Assembly (NCBI GenBank): GCA_026874595.1 | Contig: CM049314.1 | Location: 8,238,729-8,302,728, forward strand | Direction: 5' to 3' | DNA from: Sipunculus nudus | Taxonomy: Eukaryota > Annelida > Sipuncula > Golfingiida > Sipunculidae | DNA: 64,000 bases | Shown: positions 47,711-60,368 of the stretch, in pieces | Position numbering within the stretch: position 1 is the stretch's first letter | Layout of the letters: every line of letters begins with the position of its first letter | Notes under the pieces: model-generated | The model's input: the letters and a program-made list of their open reading frames with translations, nothing else | The model's database searches: none | What the model was told of the DNA's origin: nothing | Program-made: the position numbers and the translations under genes

Positions 47711-50049
47711 CTGAAAGGGATTGCAAAAGAGGCTAATGAATATGCAAATACACATGAAATTCATGAGAATGAAGCTAATTAATATGAATGTAAATTTAGG
47801 ACTTCCTATGGGGCTTTAGGTCATGCCCCTTGAAAGGTGGCTTATACATATAAAATATACATCAATGCATGGACCATGAAGCTCTTGTCCATCTGTATGC
47901 GTATACATATATATATATATATATATATAAATATAATTCATGACTGTGTATAGTGATGGGACATGTGTATACTCGATTCTACTCATAATCAAACTTTAGT
48001 GCAAATGATTTCTATTCAATTAAAATTTAAATAATTGACCAAAATAACATGGTGACTCTCCTGATCTCCTGATACACATTCTTATTAAAGATACACTGGA
48101 CTGGTTTTCAAAATACTGAAGTACTTTTGGTTACCCAGTGATGTAAACCCCCACTGCTCTGGTCATACAATTCACATAAGTCAATGGAATTGCGTGGTAG
48201 TCAACAAAAAAAGCCAATATTTGTCATTCCAAAGACATCCAATAAAATTCCTGGTATGTTTATCATATAAAGGGTCTCAGTTAGCCATAAAACACTTTCA
48301 GTACTGGACTTCCTTATGAGCAGCGAGTTATACCAAGAATGACCAACCCTGAATTATTCTCTTTATGCTGGGCAATATTGTACTGTGTTTTTGAATTCTC
48401 ACTATATGACTGCACATAATGCTTTAAAACTTGTGTTAATTTTTCTCTGGTCTTGACCATGTGATACCATCACAACAGTGATTAAGTATTTGGACCAGTG
48501 TTTAACACCCGTACTAGTTATTAGCTGGTTAAATTTATACACAATATTATAACTGCAAGAATTTAAAGTTATATTCAATATCACAGGCAAGAAATGGACG
48601 GGCAGCACTGTTTCTTTAATGTAACAGTCACGTATTTAATCAAAATGCTGTCATTTGAAGACAGAACACAGTAAATCACATGATATTCTTGGCATTTACA
48701 AAACAGAAAATATCTGTCATTAAGGTTAGTCCTTGGCATTTAAAATGGTTTCAGTGAGATGGAATTAATGACAGATGTGTCCTTAAAAGTCACAAGGAAG
48801 TCCAGAAATTTACACGTTACTACAATAAGTGATTTTTCTATCAAACATGTATATATACTCTAAGTACATGCATGCAAGTATATCAAATGAAAAGGATGGA
48901 GCACAACTCTACTGAGTCTGTTGAATGTTACTTTTGGCAATGCTCATTAATTCACAGATATTAAATCTGAGGAAATAAACCCAGAAATATGTAATTTGTA
49001 ACCTGAATCTGATCACCAGTAATCTTAAAGATTCTTTGAAGGAAGGTTGTTCATTGTTATACAAAAAATATATGTAAGCTGAAAAATTATGAACACTGTT
49101 GCCTAACTGTAAGTAGCACCTTCTGCTCAATGAAATATGACAAAATTTCTATACTTTGTTATATTCTCTCAGGTTTTGTTTATATGTCAATGATTTTGTG
49201 GTCCAAACTTCAGGGATAAAACAGGGGACATACCCGACCCATAAAAAAAAAACAACAAATACCCAGAATTGTGGCTTTGTTCCATCAATGAATAAATTTT
49301 TTTTTTTTATTAAATTTGCATCAAGAGATTTCAAAGGCTTTGAAATCCACAGAAACAACAAACCTAGTCTGTGAGCAGACATCCAGATCTCTGATAAACA
49401 AAAACAATGTTGTGATAATACTTATCGGGCAATGCCACCTGCTTGGAAAGCATTGTTTATACCAGACTGTTTAAGATATACAACTGCCATGCAAATTTAA
49501 TGATGATAAAAATATTCCATGTCTGGTCAATCATATTACCTGTCTAGTCAATAAATTTTTATGGTGACTCCTAACTGTTAAAACCTGATATGAACATGAT
49601 ATTGTTCAAATCTCTTTAAAAATATTGTTAGGGCGATACAGAGCAAACATTCAAAACTGCTGAGAATATAGGCAGATTGATAAACAACCAGATGTATCGG
49701 TGATAAATCTGTCTCACTCTGCTACGGAACGTCTGGGTTAAAAAGTAAAATAAGATAAAAGTGCTTTTGATACACAAAGTCATGGGTTATATTAACATAA
49801 CCAGTCAAATAACAATAAGTCTGAAACTGTCCCTTATATACTCTGAACATACACAATATCATCTGTTCCTGTAATTTAAAGAGAGAACACACTTCCTCCA
49901 CACAAAATAAGAAACCTGTGGTCCTATTTATGTCTTTTTGATGCGTGGTCATTGCCTGAAAGTGATCAATATTTAACCAGTGCATTTGGATAAAAAGGTA
50001 GTCGACCGGCAGACACAGGAAATCATTTACTCCTACTGCCGGGGCCTGT

Positions 50050-50075
50050 TGACGTCAAAGTCCTACATGACGTCA
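50050..50075. promoter_or_regulatory. Paired perfect CRE sites (TGACGTCA)
   Basis: TGACGTCA at 50050-50057 and 50068-50075, with start-to-start spacing of 18 bp, in a short GC-richer patch. The full palindromic CRE binds CREB/ATF bZIP factors. The sites could belong to an unmapped promoter of the minus-strand gene, since they lie upstream of its terminal exons. Confidence 0.4.
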
Positions 50076-50219
50076 TAGTTGAAACAACAACAATTTAATT
50101 GTTTCTCTGTTACTTTTGTGTGACTGTCACCTGGTATCCTGTATGTACATGTTAACTTTTCATGATAGCATTTAATCTTGTTTTTTGTTGTTTACTTGTT
50201 ACAACTGTGGCACTGAATA

Positions 50220-50312
50220 CTTTTATTTACTGCAGGGCTTATCTGCACTTCCTGATATGTAAAAAGTACTTTATTTACTGCAGAGCTGATCTGCACTGCC
50301 CTGTGTAAATAA
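50220..50312 (+). repeat. Tandem duplication of about 45-48 bp
   Basis: CTTTTATTTACTGCAGGGCT and TACTTTATTTACTGCAGAGC each precede a TATCTGCACT or GATCTGCACT phrase. There are two adjacent copies. Confidence 0.75.
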
Positions 50313-50879
50313 ACCAAAGAAACACACACCCTTTACTTTGTGTGAACAAATTTAACAAAGCTGGGATAAAATGTCAGCAGCTTAAAATATCAGCTGTCTT
50401 TTCATATTAACTGCACTATTTACTTCATCATATTGCCTTATTTTTTTTTATATCAGAAATGCTTATTTCATATGTGTATTTTTAACATGTGATTATTTTA
50501 CTATTAGGAAATAAGACATTCCAATGTTGCTATTTATTTTAAGTGTCCATACTAAACATTAAATATTTTCAAAATTTGTTGTACTTCTTATCTGACACTT
50601 AGTAAGTTTGTAAACAGAAGCATGAAATAGATTTTTTGCAGTCTTCCTGTCAAAAGATTTCTTGCATGAACCTATTAAAATCCTGGGATCTGTCTAACTA
50701 TATACTCTATTAGTATAACTAGATATTTCTTGGCACCGCAGGTGCAATAGTATCCCCAGACAATTACCCCCCCCCCCCTAGCCTCGAAGAATCCCATCTT
50801 GAATTCAGATGCAGAGACGACACTTGGCAAGCCACCATGGTTTCTTTCAAATTCATTGATAAGATGCATCAAACTTGTG

Positions 50880-51830
50880 GGTTTGGTGACTGTACCTCAA
50901 ATTCTTACAAAGTAATTCTGTTTAAACATCATTTTAGCAAGAAAACAACATAAGGTGGCGCCACCTGTCTTCTGCAGAAAACAATGCTATCCAAGATCTT
51001 ATGTCAATTTGATTTTTGGACCAATCCATGCATCCCTCAGTGAGATATTAACGTCAACAGCATTTCAGCGTTATCGCCTCTGTGACCTTGAAAATTGCAT
51101 CAGGGTCATCCATATTCGAACTTGGCCTAGCCCTTGATAAGATGCATCTAAAATGTAGGTTTGGAGACTGTTCCACAAATTCTTTTTGAGTTATTGCCCT
51201 AAAATCATTTTAGCATAATCACTGCTGTGACCTTGAAAAAATGCATCAAGGTCATCCATTTTCAAACTTGACCTAACCGTTGATAAGATGCATCAAACTT
51301 GTGGGTTTGGTGACTGTACCTCAAATTCTTACAAAATAATTCTGTTTAAACATCATTTTAGCAAGAAAACAACATAAGGTGGCGCCACCTGTCTTCTGCA
51401 GAAAACAATGCTATCCAAGATCTTATGTCAATTTGATTTTTGGACCAATCCATGCATCCCTCAGTGAGATATTAACGTCAACAGCATTTCAGCGTCATCG
51501 CCTCTGTGACCTTGAAAATTGCATCAGGGTCATCCTTATTCGAACTTGGCCAAGCCCTTGATAAGATGCATCTAAACTGTAGGTTTGGTGACTGTTCCAC
51601 AAATTCTTTTTGAGTTATTGCCCTAATATCATTTTAGCATAATCACTGCTGTGACCTTGAAAAAATGCATCAAGGTCATCCATTTTCAAACTTGACCTAA
51701 CCGTTGATAAGATGCATCAAACCTGTGGGTTTGGTGACTGTAACTCAAATTCTTACAAAGTTATTGCGTTAACATTTTAACAAGAAAACGACACAAGGTG
51801 GTGCCACCTGTCATCTGCAAAAGACAAAGC
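50880..51830. repeat. Tandem units of about 424 bp in the H2 core
   Basis: The block from GATAAGATGCATC through AAGGTGGCGCCACCTGTC and GCTATCCAAGATCTTA recurs at intervals of about 424 and 421 bp (motif at 50953, 51377, 51797). The first two units are almost identical; the third is diverged. Confidence 0.85.
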
Positions 51831-52011
51831 TATCCAAGATCTTCAGTCAATTTGCTTTTTGGATCATTCCATGTATCCATTACTGAGATATTAAAGATTT
51901 TGTGTGAATTTCACCAAATATGGGAATATTCAAAGTCAAGGCCACTCTCATAGGAAAGGTCATATATCCCAATTTAAATAAACATCATCCTATAACCCAT
52001 ATCTATGTATA

Positions 52012-53039
52012 TTTTATTCGGTTCACGTTTGTTCGCAGTGTTCTCTAAAATGGTGTTGTGTGCAACACTGTGCCATACATCATTTTAAAGGTTATTATCC
52101 CCGCAGTGACATACGCGATATGAGAATAAATAATTTTTAATGTACACATAATTTTGCTTGATTTTTCCCGTTTTTATTGACTTGCACCGAGGTTAGACCC
52201 AGCACAGCCGAACTGCCTTCAGCAATGACCAGAAAGCGTGCATCGTGGTCACTCAACCTCAGACTATTATTCATATGAATAACGCTTGCTTTCAATGAGG
52301 GAATTTAGCATGTCGGGCATGACATTTCAACGAGGCTCTCACCCACACACGTGGTCAGTAAAAGAGAAAAACACATGTTTCTCGCTTTATGAAATAGAGA
52401 GTTCAACCCAGGTGGATTAATGAAAAAACCTAATTCAAGGTCCCAATACCAGGAACCGGGGGGGGGGGGGGGGGGGGGGGGGATGGGTTGGAGTGGTGGC
52501 GGGGGTTTAAGGCCTCAAAATGTGTCTGATGTGATGAAAATAAAGGTTGCGGTGGCTGAAAATGGGATATGGACCCTCTGCATAGAGTCCCGTTGGGTCC
52601 GCTAGCTTCTGCTACTTACTAGGTATGCATATTTCTGTTTCTTTCTTCAGGAACAGTTTCCTTGCAACGTACATTTAATAAATCTTTCATGTGTTCCACA
52701 CATGAATCTTATCTTTATACGTCGAACGATAGAATTCAGTCAAATATTTTTCAAGTCGAAAACCTAAATGCCCCCTCATCTCATTTCGGTTTGCAATGTA
52801 AACATCAATACTGACCAGGTCTTCAAGGTAAACATACCGGGGTATGAATTTCTTACCACGAGCATAGCGCAACAAAATAAATGTAAAAATTATTTATATA
52901 TATCACATTGAATCAGTTTTCCCACTGAAAACCTATATTTTCGTTAACTTTTTGAAAAAATGAGCCAACATTCCACATCCCAGTCAATATATCTCCCCAA
53001 CCCTGGTAATAAGCCCGGTATACCGGGTATATCAGCTAG
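52012..53039 (+). mobile_element. Non-autonomous Helitron inserted in the H2 element
   Basis: Comparing with the uninterrupted paralogue at about 62950, host TATGTATA|TGCATAAT is split exactly between A and T, with no duplication. The 1028-bp insert ends with the perfect palindrome CCCGGTATACCGGG (53014-53027), 8 nt of spacer, and CTAG (53036-53039) followed by host T. That is a textbook Helitron 3' end and target site. The 5' end reads TTTTATTCGG rather than the usual TC. It contains a 25-bp G run (52458-52482) and no transposase; the 62-codon frame at 52687-52875 (minus) is unrecognised. Confidence 0.8.
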
Positions 53040-53366
53040 TGCATAATATAAAAGAAATCTGTCAATTAGTTTTTGACTTATAATGCTCACAGTACTGTCA
53101 AGTGGCAGTTTTTGGGGTATTAAAGGCACGAAAACAAGTAAAGAATAAAAGGTGGGGCCACCAGTTTCTAAAAACATGACCACCCTATCCATGATCTTCG
53201 ATCATCTTGATTTTGGGATCAATCCATGCAAGATTTCTTGAGATATTTTAGAATTTGTGCGATTTACCCAAAAATTAGACCTATTCAAGGTCAAGGACAC
53301 TCTCTTAGTAAAGGTCATGACCTAATTTTAAATAGGCATCATCCTTTCACCCATATCTATACATAT

Positions 53367-54073
53367 ATCACCAGTGTGATAATTTTATGATAATTCAAAT
53401 CATTATATTTTACCAATTTTCATTAGATATTATAAGGTTATCACTCCTATGGAATGAAACAGGTATTTAGTAGACTTCTGTGCAGGATAACTTTCTAATT
53501 ATAATTCAGTTTATTATTTAACTGCCAGCCCTTTGATAAGTGTTCACAGAAAATTCATTAATAAGCACGTTCATACATTTGACTGGGTTTACTCTTAAAG
53601 TGACAGGCACAGATAAAACTAATTAATTAACAGTTTAGACTGAGGTGTTCACAGGAGGGCAAGAAAGGTGTTGAATGTATTACATAATATGTCTTGTATT
53701 AATGCTGTAAGAAATTCCTTAATTGCAATTATTATTTTGGACAAATGTATAAATAGAGATACTGGTTACTGAACCAGACTGTGAAGGTCAGAGCTAAAGA
53801 GAGGAGAGTAGAAGAGTTAGAGAACTAGGAAAGAGAGAAGAGACAGGAATAAGAACAGGAGTTAATACAGAGAGAGAGAGAGACAGAGACGGAGAAAACA
53901 GAATCAGTTAAGTGGAAAATAGGGAAAACTATCAATATATATATTTTGGACATTTGTTATTGTTAACTTTGATTGAATAAATTTGGAAGTAAATTACATC
54001 TGGACTAAAGAATTCTTCTATCTGAGAAATCAGCAACCTGTGAACAAAAGCACGTAAACAACTGGACGGTGAT
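53367..54073. mobile_element. 707-bp insertion with inverted termini and 6-bp target duplication
   Basis: It interrupts the H2 element relative to the copy at about 63285. The flanking duplication is ACATAT (53361-53366 and 54074-54079). The termini are ATCACC and GGTGAT, with a looser inverted match (CCAG/CTGG) just inside. TATAAATAG at 53748-53756 and AATAAA at 53976-53981, about 225 bp apart, give it a solo-LTR-like layout, but it lacks TG...CA ends. It may be a DNA transposon or an atypical LTR. Confidence 0.6.
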
Positions 54074-54199
54074 ACATATACAAAGTTTGGTAAAGATCTG
54101 TGAAATATTTTTTGAGTTATCGCGCCAACAAGATTTATATGCGGCGATGGGGGGACTATCATGAAACATAGTATCCCCCAACTTTGTCTGGGGTTAGAA

Positions 54200-55079
54200 T
54201 TATCTAATAAACAAGCACATCATAAATTTTATGACATTCCACCAAAGATCAGATCATATCACAATGGAAGTTAATATCAGATGAGCTAACATCTCATATC
54301 TCCAAGTCCTGCCTTTCAAAGTGACATTTTACTATTACATGTACAGTAATTTTACATTTCTAAAGTGAAATTGAGTCTGGTACTTACTCAGCATTGTTAT
54401 ATTAACAATGTAGGATGTTTTTCATTCACTAATATTTTTAAATAATCACATGGTCACAGAGCATTTCTTAATAAAACAATGCAATGTAAAAATACAATCT
54501 ATAAACAGGATAAGACATCTATTCAAGTGTCTAACTTAAATGAATTATTGGAATTAAACTCATAGATACAAAGTCTTAATTATTTCCTGATCATAAATGC
54601 TTCTAAATCTACCAACCTCCCATCCTTTAATTATATTCCTGAACATCATAAGAAAATAAATGATTTTATAAGAAATGTTATCTTATTAAGCCTGTGCACA
54701 ATGGACTTGATTTGATGCCGGAAACCTCACTTCAAATTTTTATCTCTCATCAATTAGCTGGCAGCTTGAATTAGAGGTACTTAACAATTTTAATGAGCAA
54801 GCAAAAAACTTTCTAAATTTGCTGTGGGGGATACTGAATACACTCTTATACAAGGCATGTCACATATTTACAAAACTTTCTGATGGAAAAATACCATTCC
54901 AGGCATCTTGTGGAAAGTGCTTAATCCATATCGTGGACCCAATGCAAATTATCTAGAGAAATGAGGTGGAGAGATGAGGGAGTTTGAGTGACATGTCACT
55001 ATGTGAGCACAAGGGTTAGAATGTCAGAATACCAGACAAAAGTTATAATTTATTCTTATGTGAAGGGGATAGATGAGGG
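54200..55079. other. Intergenic or intronic, nothing recognised
   Basis: AT-rich between the H2 element and the minisatellites. No open frame, splice-flanked exon or repeat unit stands out. Confidence 0.4.
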
Positions 55080-55395
55080 TGTGAACTGTCACTGTATGAT
55101 GACGGGGTGGTTAACTGTCCCTGTAGGATGGCGGGGTGGTTGAACTGTCATTGTATGATGGTGGGGTGGTTGATCTGTCACTGTATGATGGTGGGGTGGT
55201 TGAACTGTCACTATACGATAGTGGGGTGATTGAACTATCACTTTATAATGGTGGGGTGATTGAACTGTCCCTGTATGGTAGTGGGGTTGTTGAACTGTCA
55301 TTATATGATGGTGGGGTGATTGAACTGTCACTATATAATGGTGGGGTGATTGAACTGTCACTGTATGATGGAGGGGTGGTTGATCTGTCACTGTC
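55080..55395 (+). repeat. 30-bp minisatellite, about ten copies
   Basis: The unit GGTGGTTGAACTGTCACTGT plus ATGATGGTGG recurs every 30 bp with point differences. The period is a multiple of three, so incidental frames stay open on both strands (92 and 100 codons). These are not taken as genes. Confidence 0.95.
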
Positions 55396-55546
55396 AGGAG
55401 ATACTTGGAGCTGAACTGTCCATATCTGAAGGAAGAAGGGGCTGTATTCTCAGTGTATAATGGAGAGGTGGGTTAACTGTGGAGGAGATGTGCAATTGAA
55501 GTTGGAATGTACATAAACACAGGGATTGATTCTCTATGTTCTTGGC

Positions 55547-57895
55547 AGGTGACACCAGAACCTTGACTCCCAGACCGATGTAAAGCTTACAGGAAGGTGA
55601 CATCAGAACCTTGACGCCCAGACCGATGTAAAGCTTACAGGAAGGTGACATCAGAACCTTGATGCCAAGACTGATGTTAAGCTTACAGGAAGGTGACATC
55701 AGAACCTTGACGGCCAGACCGATGTAAAGCTTACAGGAAGATGACATCAGAACCTTGACGCCCAGACCGATGTAAAGCTTACAGGAAGGTGACATCAGAA
55801 CCTTGATGCCCAGACTGATGTAAAGCTTACAGGAAGGTGACATCAGAACCTTGACGCCCAGACCGATATACTTACAGGAAGGTGACATCAGAACCTTGAC
55901 GCCCAGACCGATGTAAAGCTTACAGGAAGGTGACATCAGAACCTTGACGCCCAGACCGATGTAAAGCTTACAGGAAGGTGACATCAGAACCTTTACGCCC
56001 AGACCCATGTAAAGATTACAGGAAGGTGACATCAGAACCTTGATGCCCAGACTGATGTAAAGCTTACAGGAAGGTGACATCAGAACCTTGATGCCCAGAC
56101 CGATGTAAAGCTTACAGGAAGGTGACATCAGAACCTTGATGCCCAGACTGATGTAAAGCTTACAGGAAGGTGACATCAGAACCTTGACGCCCAGACCGAT
56201 GTAAAGCTTACATGAAGGTGACATCAGAACCTTGATGCCCAGACTGATGTAAAGCTTACAGGAAAGTGACATCAGAACCTTGATGCCCAGACTGATGTAA
56301 AGCTTACAGGAAGGTGACATCAGAACCTTGACGCCCAGACCGATGTAAAGCTTACAGGAAGGTGACATCAGAACCTTGACGCCCAGATTGATGTAAAGCT
56401 TACAGGAAGGTGACATCAGAACCTTGACGCCCAGATTGATGTAAAGCTTACAGGAAGGTGACATCAGAACCTTGATGCCCAGACTGATGTAAAGCTTACA
56501 GGAAGGTGACATCAGAACCTTGACGCCCAGACCGATGTAAAGCTTACAGGAAGGTGACATCAGAACCTTGACGCCCAGACCGATGTAAAGCTTACAGGAA
56601 GGTGACATCAGAACCTTGATGCCCAGACCGATGTAAAGCTTACAGGAAGGTGACATCAGAACCTTGACGCCCAGACCGATGTAAAGCTTACAGGAAGGTG
56701 ACATCAGAACCTTGACGCCCAGACCGATGTAAAGCTTACAGGAAGGTGACATCAGAGCCTTGACGCCCAGACCGATGTAAAGCTTACAGGAAGGTGACAT
56801 CAGAACCTTGATGCCCAGACCGATGTAAAGCTTACAGGAAGGTGACATCAGAGCATTGACGCCCAGACCGATGTAAAGCTTACAGGAAGGGACATCAGAC
56901 CCTTGATGCCCAGACCGATGTAAAGCTTACAGGAAGGTGACATCAGAACCTTGACGCCCAGACCGATGTAAAGCTTACAGGAAGGTGACATCAGAACCTT
57001 GACGCCCAGACCGATGTAAAGCTTACAGGAAGGTGACATCAGAACCTTGACGCCCAGACCGATGTAAAGCTTACAGGAAGGTGACATCAGAACCTTGACG
57101 CCCAGACCGATGTAAAGCTTACAGGAAGGTGACATCAGAACCTTGACGCCCAGACCGATGTAAAGCTTACAGGAAGGTGACATCAGAACCTTGACGCCCA
57201 GACCGATGTAAAGCTTACAGGAAGGTGACATCAGAACCTTGACGCCCAGACCGATGTAAAGCTTACAGGAAGGTGACATCAGAACCTTGACGCCCAGACT
57301 GATGTTAAGCTTACAGGAAGGTGACATCAGAACCTTGATGCCCAGACCGATGTTAAGCTTACAGGAAGGTGACATCAGAACCTTGATGCCCAGACCGATG
57401 TAAAGCTTACAGGAAGGTGACATCAGAACCTTGACGCCCAGACCGATGTAAAGCTTACAGGAAGGTGACATCAGAACCTTGATGCCCAGACCGATGTAAA
57501 GCTTACAGGAAGGTGACATCAGAACCTTGACGCCCAGACCGATGTAAAGCTTACAGGAAGGTGACATCAGAACCTTGACGCCCAGACCGATGTAAAGCTT
57601 ACAGGAAGGTGACATCAGAACCTTGACGCCCAGACTGATGTAAAGCTTACAGGAAGGTGACATCAGAACCTTGACGCCCAGACCGATGTAAAGCTTACAG
57701 GAAGGTGACATCAGAACCTTGACGCCCAGACTGATGTAAAGCTTACAGGAAGGTGACATCAGAACCTTGACGCCCAGACCCATGTAAAGCTTACAGGAAG
57801 GTGACATCAGAACCTTGACGCCCAGACTGATGTAAAGCTTACAGGGAGGTGACATCAGAACCTTGACGCCCAGACCGATTTAAAGCTTACAGGAA
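55547..57895 (-). repeat. 48-bp minisatellite, about 49 copies
   Basis: The unit includes GACGCCCAGACCGATGTAAA, GCTTACAGGAAGGTGACATC and AGAACCTT, repeated over 2.35 kb with very few indels (one base lost near 56891, a shortened unit near 55866). On the minus strand the 48-bp period keeps a frame open with repeat MSPSCKLYIGLGVKVL (484 and 335 codons, split by the lost base). The common variants GACGCC/GATGCC and ACCGATG/ACTGATG are CpG-to-TpG changes that alter amino acids (V/I and G/S), arguing against coding constraint. Confidence 0.97.
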
Positions 57896-60299
57896 ACCGG
57901 ATGAACTTCTTTTTACGAGAAGCCTCTGTTGGTAGTATTATTACAAATACCAGCACAGTATGCCCAAATGGCAAATCAATTTTGTCACTGCATTTACATG
58001 TATATTAATAACCTCAGCACAGCTCTGTGCACTAATAAATGTGTTGTTCAGTAAGTAAACATTGATTCTCTCTAGCAACTGAACTACCTTTAAAAAAGAT
58101 AAATATCCTTTTCTGTCTGGTGCCATGACCAAAATATATGATTTAATTTTTTATATTATCTGATTTTCCAGGCCATGACTATCTTATATAACATAACAGA
58201 ATGATGATACTGCCTTGAAGGGTTTAATTGTATTTTGTAAAAAAAAAATTAGCCTAAATTTCCGGCCTAAATGTAGTCAACTGATCATGTCTGTTGCAGG
58301 ATGCTGTACCATTACATCATGCAAAGTCATATATTGATGTGACTCTTTTTATTTGAATACTAACCAGATTAATTAAAAATTGTTTTATTTTTTTGGTGTT
58401 TGTCTGACTGCTGCAAGGGACTGTCTGGTGGACAACATGTCTGTCCAGTGTCAACAATGAGACCAGGTGTGGTTAGTGTCCTGGGACAAACTGACTTTTT
58501 ATAAATGTTCATCCTTGGAGGTGGTAACTGCCCTACATACACTGCACGAGCAATTTACAAAATTAAATAGGTTGATGCTCAGTTCATTAACCATAGTAAA
58601 CATACATCAGTAAATGATTCTAAGGGACCCAGATTAAAGAAGATTTAAACGAGACTGTGGGGCTGGTAGGGCAGGAAATATACTGGCCATCCAGGTATTT
58701 AACCAGACCCCAATTTTTAAAAAAAATTTGCCTTTATTAATTCTTTATATACATGTATATTAATACCAATGTATTACAAAACTTTGCATTATTGGTGTGC
58801 TAATTAATCAATTATACAGTGATTGTTTGTTTTCTTTGATTGGTTGTTTTCTTTCACAATCAATTGAATTTATGAAATTTTTCAATCAATCACAAATGCT
58901 AATGTATACACATGCAAAGTAGTCATTTTATTATATTATTATTCCAATCATCAAACATAATTGCATAACCAATTCTACCACTACTTTGTACCAAAGTTGT
59001 TGTTTCTATAACCAATAAACACTTTTAACAACAGGTTTACTGAAAAAAAAATTGCCATTTGCAAGCCCAGGGAGACCAGCACAAGGCCGATTTTACTGGC
59101 CCTCCACAAGATCTTCTGTCAAATTGCGGGTATTTTAGCCCTAATTTCTCGCCCTAATACTGGTACAGTGAAAAAAATGCTGATTGCAGGTTCCAAGGGG
59201 CCTTAATTGCAAGGTTTACTCATAAGAAGATTCAAGGCTGCAGTATTGGTATACATACCCACTGTTAATTAGCTGCTCCCTCACACAAGCAACAACAGCT
59301 TCTGACATTTAAAGCATACGTTTTTTTTTCCCTGCACATGCACAATTACCCCAGGGTAACACTGGGACATCTGGTGAAGATGTATTTTCATGTAAATGAA
59401 TTATTCATAATGTACTTTCTTTTGGATGTTTTGAAGGTCATGTATAAACCTTTAGAGTGAAAATGTAAAATGTAACAGGAATATATGTGACTACCTCAAA
59501 CAAGTATGATATTTCTAAAATGGAATTTTGTGGAGAGATGCTAATTTCAGGCAAATAAAAGCTTGTTAAACTCTGCAGTTGGCCTTGGTGGAATATAACT
59601 GATATGCCTATGTTTGTTTATTTTACCTGTATTTCCATTTAATTAATATCTACACCAAAGGCTACCTGCAATGGAAGACTTCCATAGGATCCCTTATTAG
59701 GCTAATATGAATATATAATGTGTGAAGCTGATAATATATCTCTCAGCAAATCTGTAAATTATCTTCCTACAAGATGTCTTTCTTAAATCTTGATATCCTT
59801 GTTCCTGCACTGAATACTAATGATTACTTCTCTGAACTAAGCTTGGCCATATACAAGGCCTCAGGGTGGTCAGATTATAAAACATAACCGAACTCAAAGC
59901 TAAATCATACACTGATGTAAAAACCATTCACGATTTAAAATTTAATTTAAAAACATAAAAGAAGGTTCACCTCAATTATTTAATATTCCTTAAGAAGTTT
60001 TATTAATACTGAAAACTACTAGTACATTTTTAAGACATCTTGTACATAATCAAATAGACAAAATTACAAATAAATCCTCCATCCCCTCCAAAGTCCCCTT
60101 ATTTATTCTGTGTATCAAATAACTTTTGAACAATATTTCAATGGAAACATTCCATCACCATTGGAGGTATCTATGTATTGACCAGCCTCTTCTGTATTGT
60201 CTTTGTATTGGGCTGAGGGTGGCAATAACAACCTGAGACCAAAATGGCTGCCTGAAGGCCAATACGAAGGCAACGCCAAGCAAGCCGGTTCATAATAAT
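57896..60299. other. Intergenic or intronic, no gene supported
   Basis: AT-rich with no open frame above about 63 codons and no convincing exon on either strand. Confidence 0.4.
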
Positions 60300-60305
60300 T
60301 TTATT
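60300..60305 (-). terminator. Poly(A) signal of the 60.4-kb candidate exon
   Basis: AATAAA on the minus strand, about 64 bases past the candidate stop. Confidence 0.4.
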
Positions 60306-60368
60306 AAAAGGTCACATTAAAGTACACAAGTAAAACACTAAATGTGATCACACACTGCCACTCCGCAT

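Larger units (their letters stand above)
47711..50716. other. Intron or intergenic DNA of the unrecognised minus-strand gene
   Basis: AT-rich, with no exon that I can support on either strand. It contains a TA tract at about 47908-47930 and the CRE pair at 50050-50075. The open frame 49722-49985 (minus, 87 codons) has no recognisable content. Confidence 0.4.
50719..54199 (-). mobile_element. Helitron-like non-autonomous element, family H2, interrupted by two insertions
   Basis: The 3' end is at the left: hairpin GGCACCGCAGGTGC, spacer, CTAG (50719-50722), then T on the minus strand. The 5' end is at the right: a terminal hairpin with arms GTATCCCC and GTCTGGGG (54171-54193), the outermost bases mutated (GGTTAG for GGATAC). 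It is collinear with the intact H2 copy at 61680-63409 except for a Helitron at 52012-53039 and a TIR element at 53367-54073. The core includes about two 424-bp tandem units and GGTGGCGCCACC motifs at 50953 and 51377, with variants at 51797 and 53151. Confidence 0.72.

Noticed and set aside
52687-52875. 62-codon minus-strand frame inside the Helitron, possibly a captured exon
   Set aside because: Protein-like but no recognisable domain and no acceptor site; left as unassigned.
55136-55414. Open frames on both strands of the 30-bp array
   Set aside because: The period is divisible by three and frames are open on both strands, as expected for a non-coding minisatellite.
55394-57855. Large minus-strand open frames (484 and 335 codons) encoding 16-residue repeats
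   Set aside because: They are products of a 48-bp minisatellite. The common variants are CpG transitions that change amino acids, the frame is broken by a one-base loss, and there is no start context or splice support.
55080-57895. CRISPR-like regular arrays
   Set aside because: The repeats are directly adjacent with no unique spacers, and the genome is eukaryotic.
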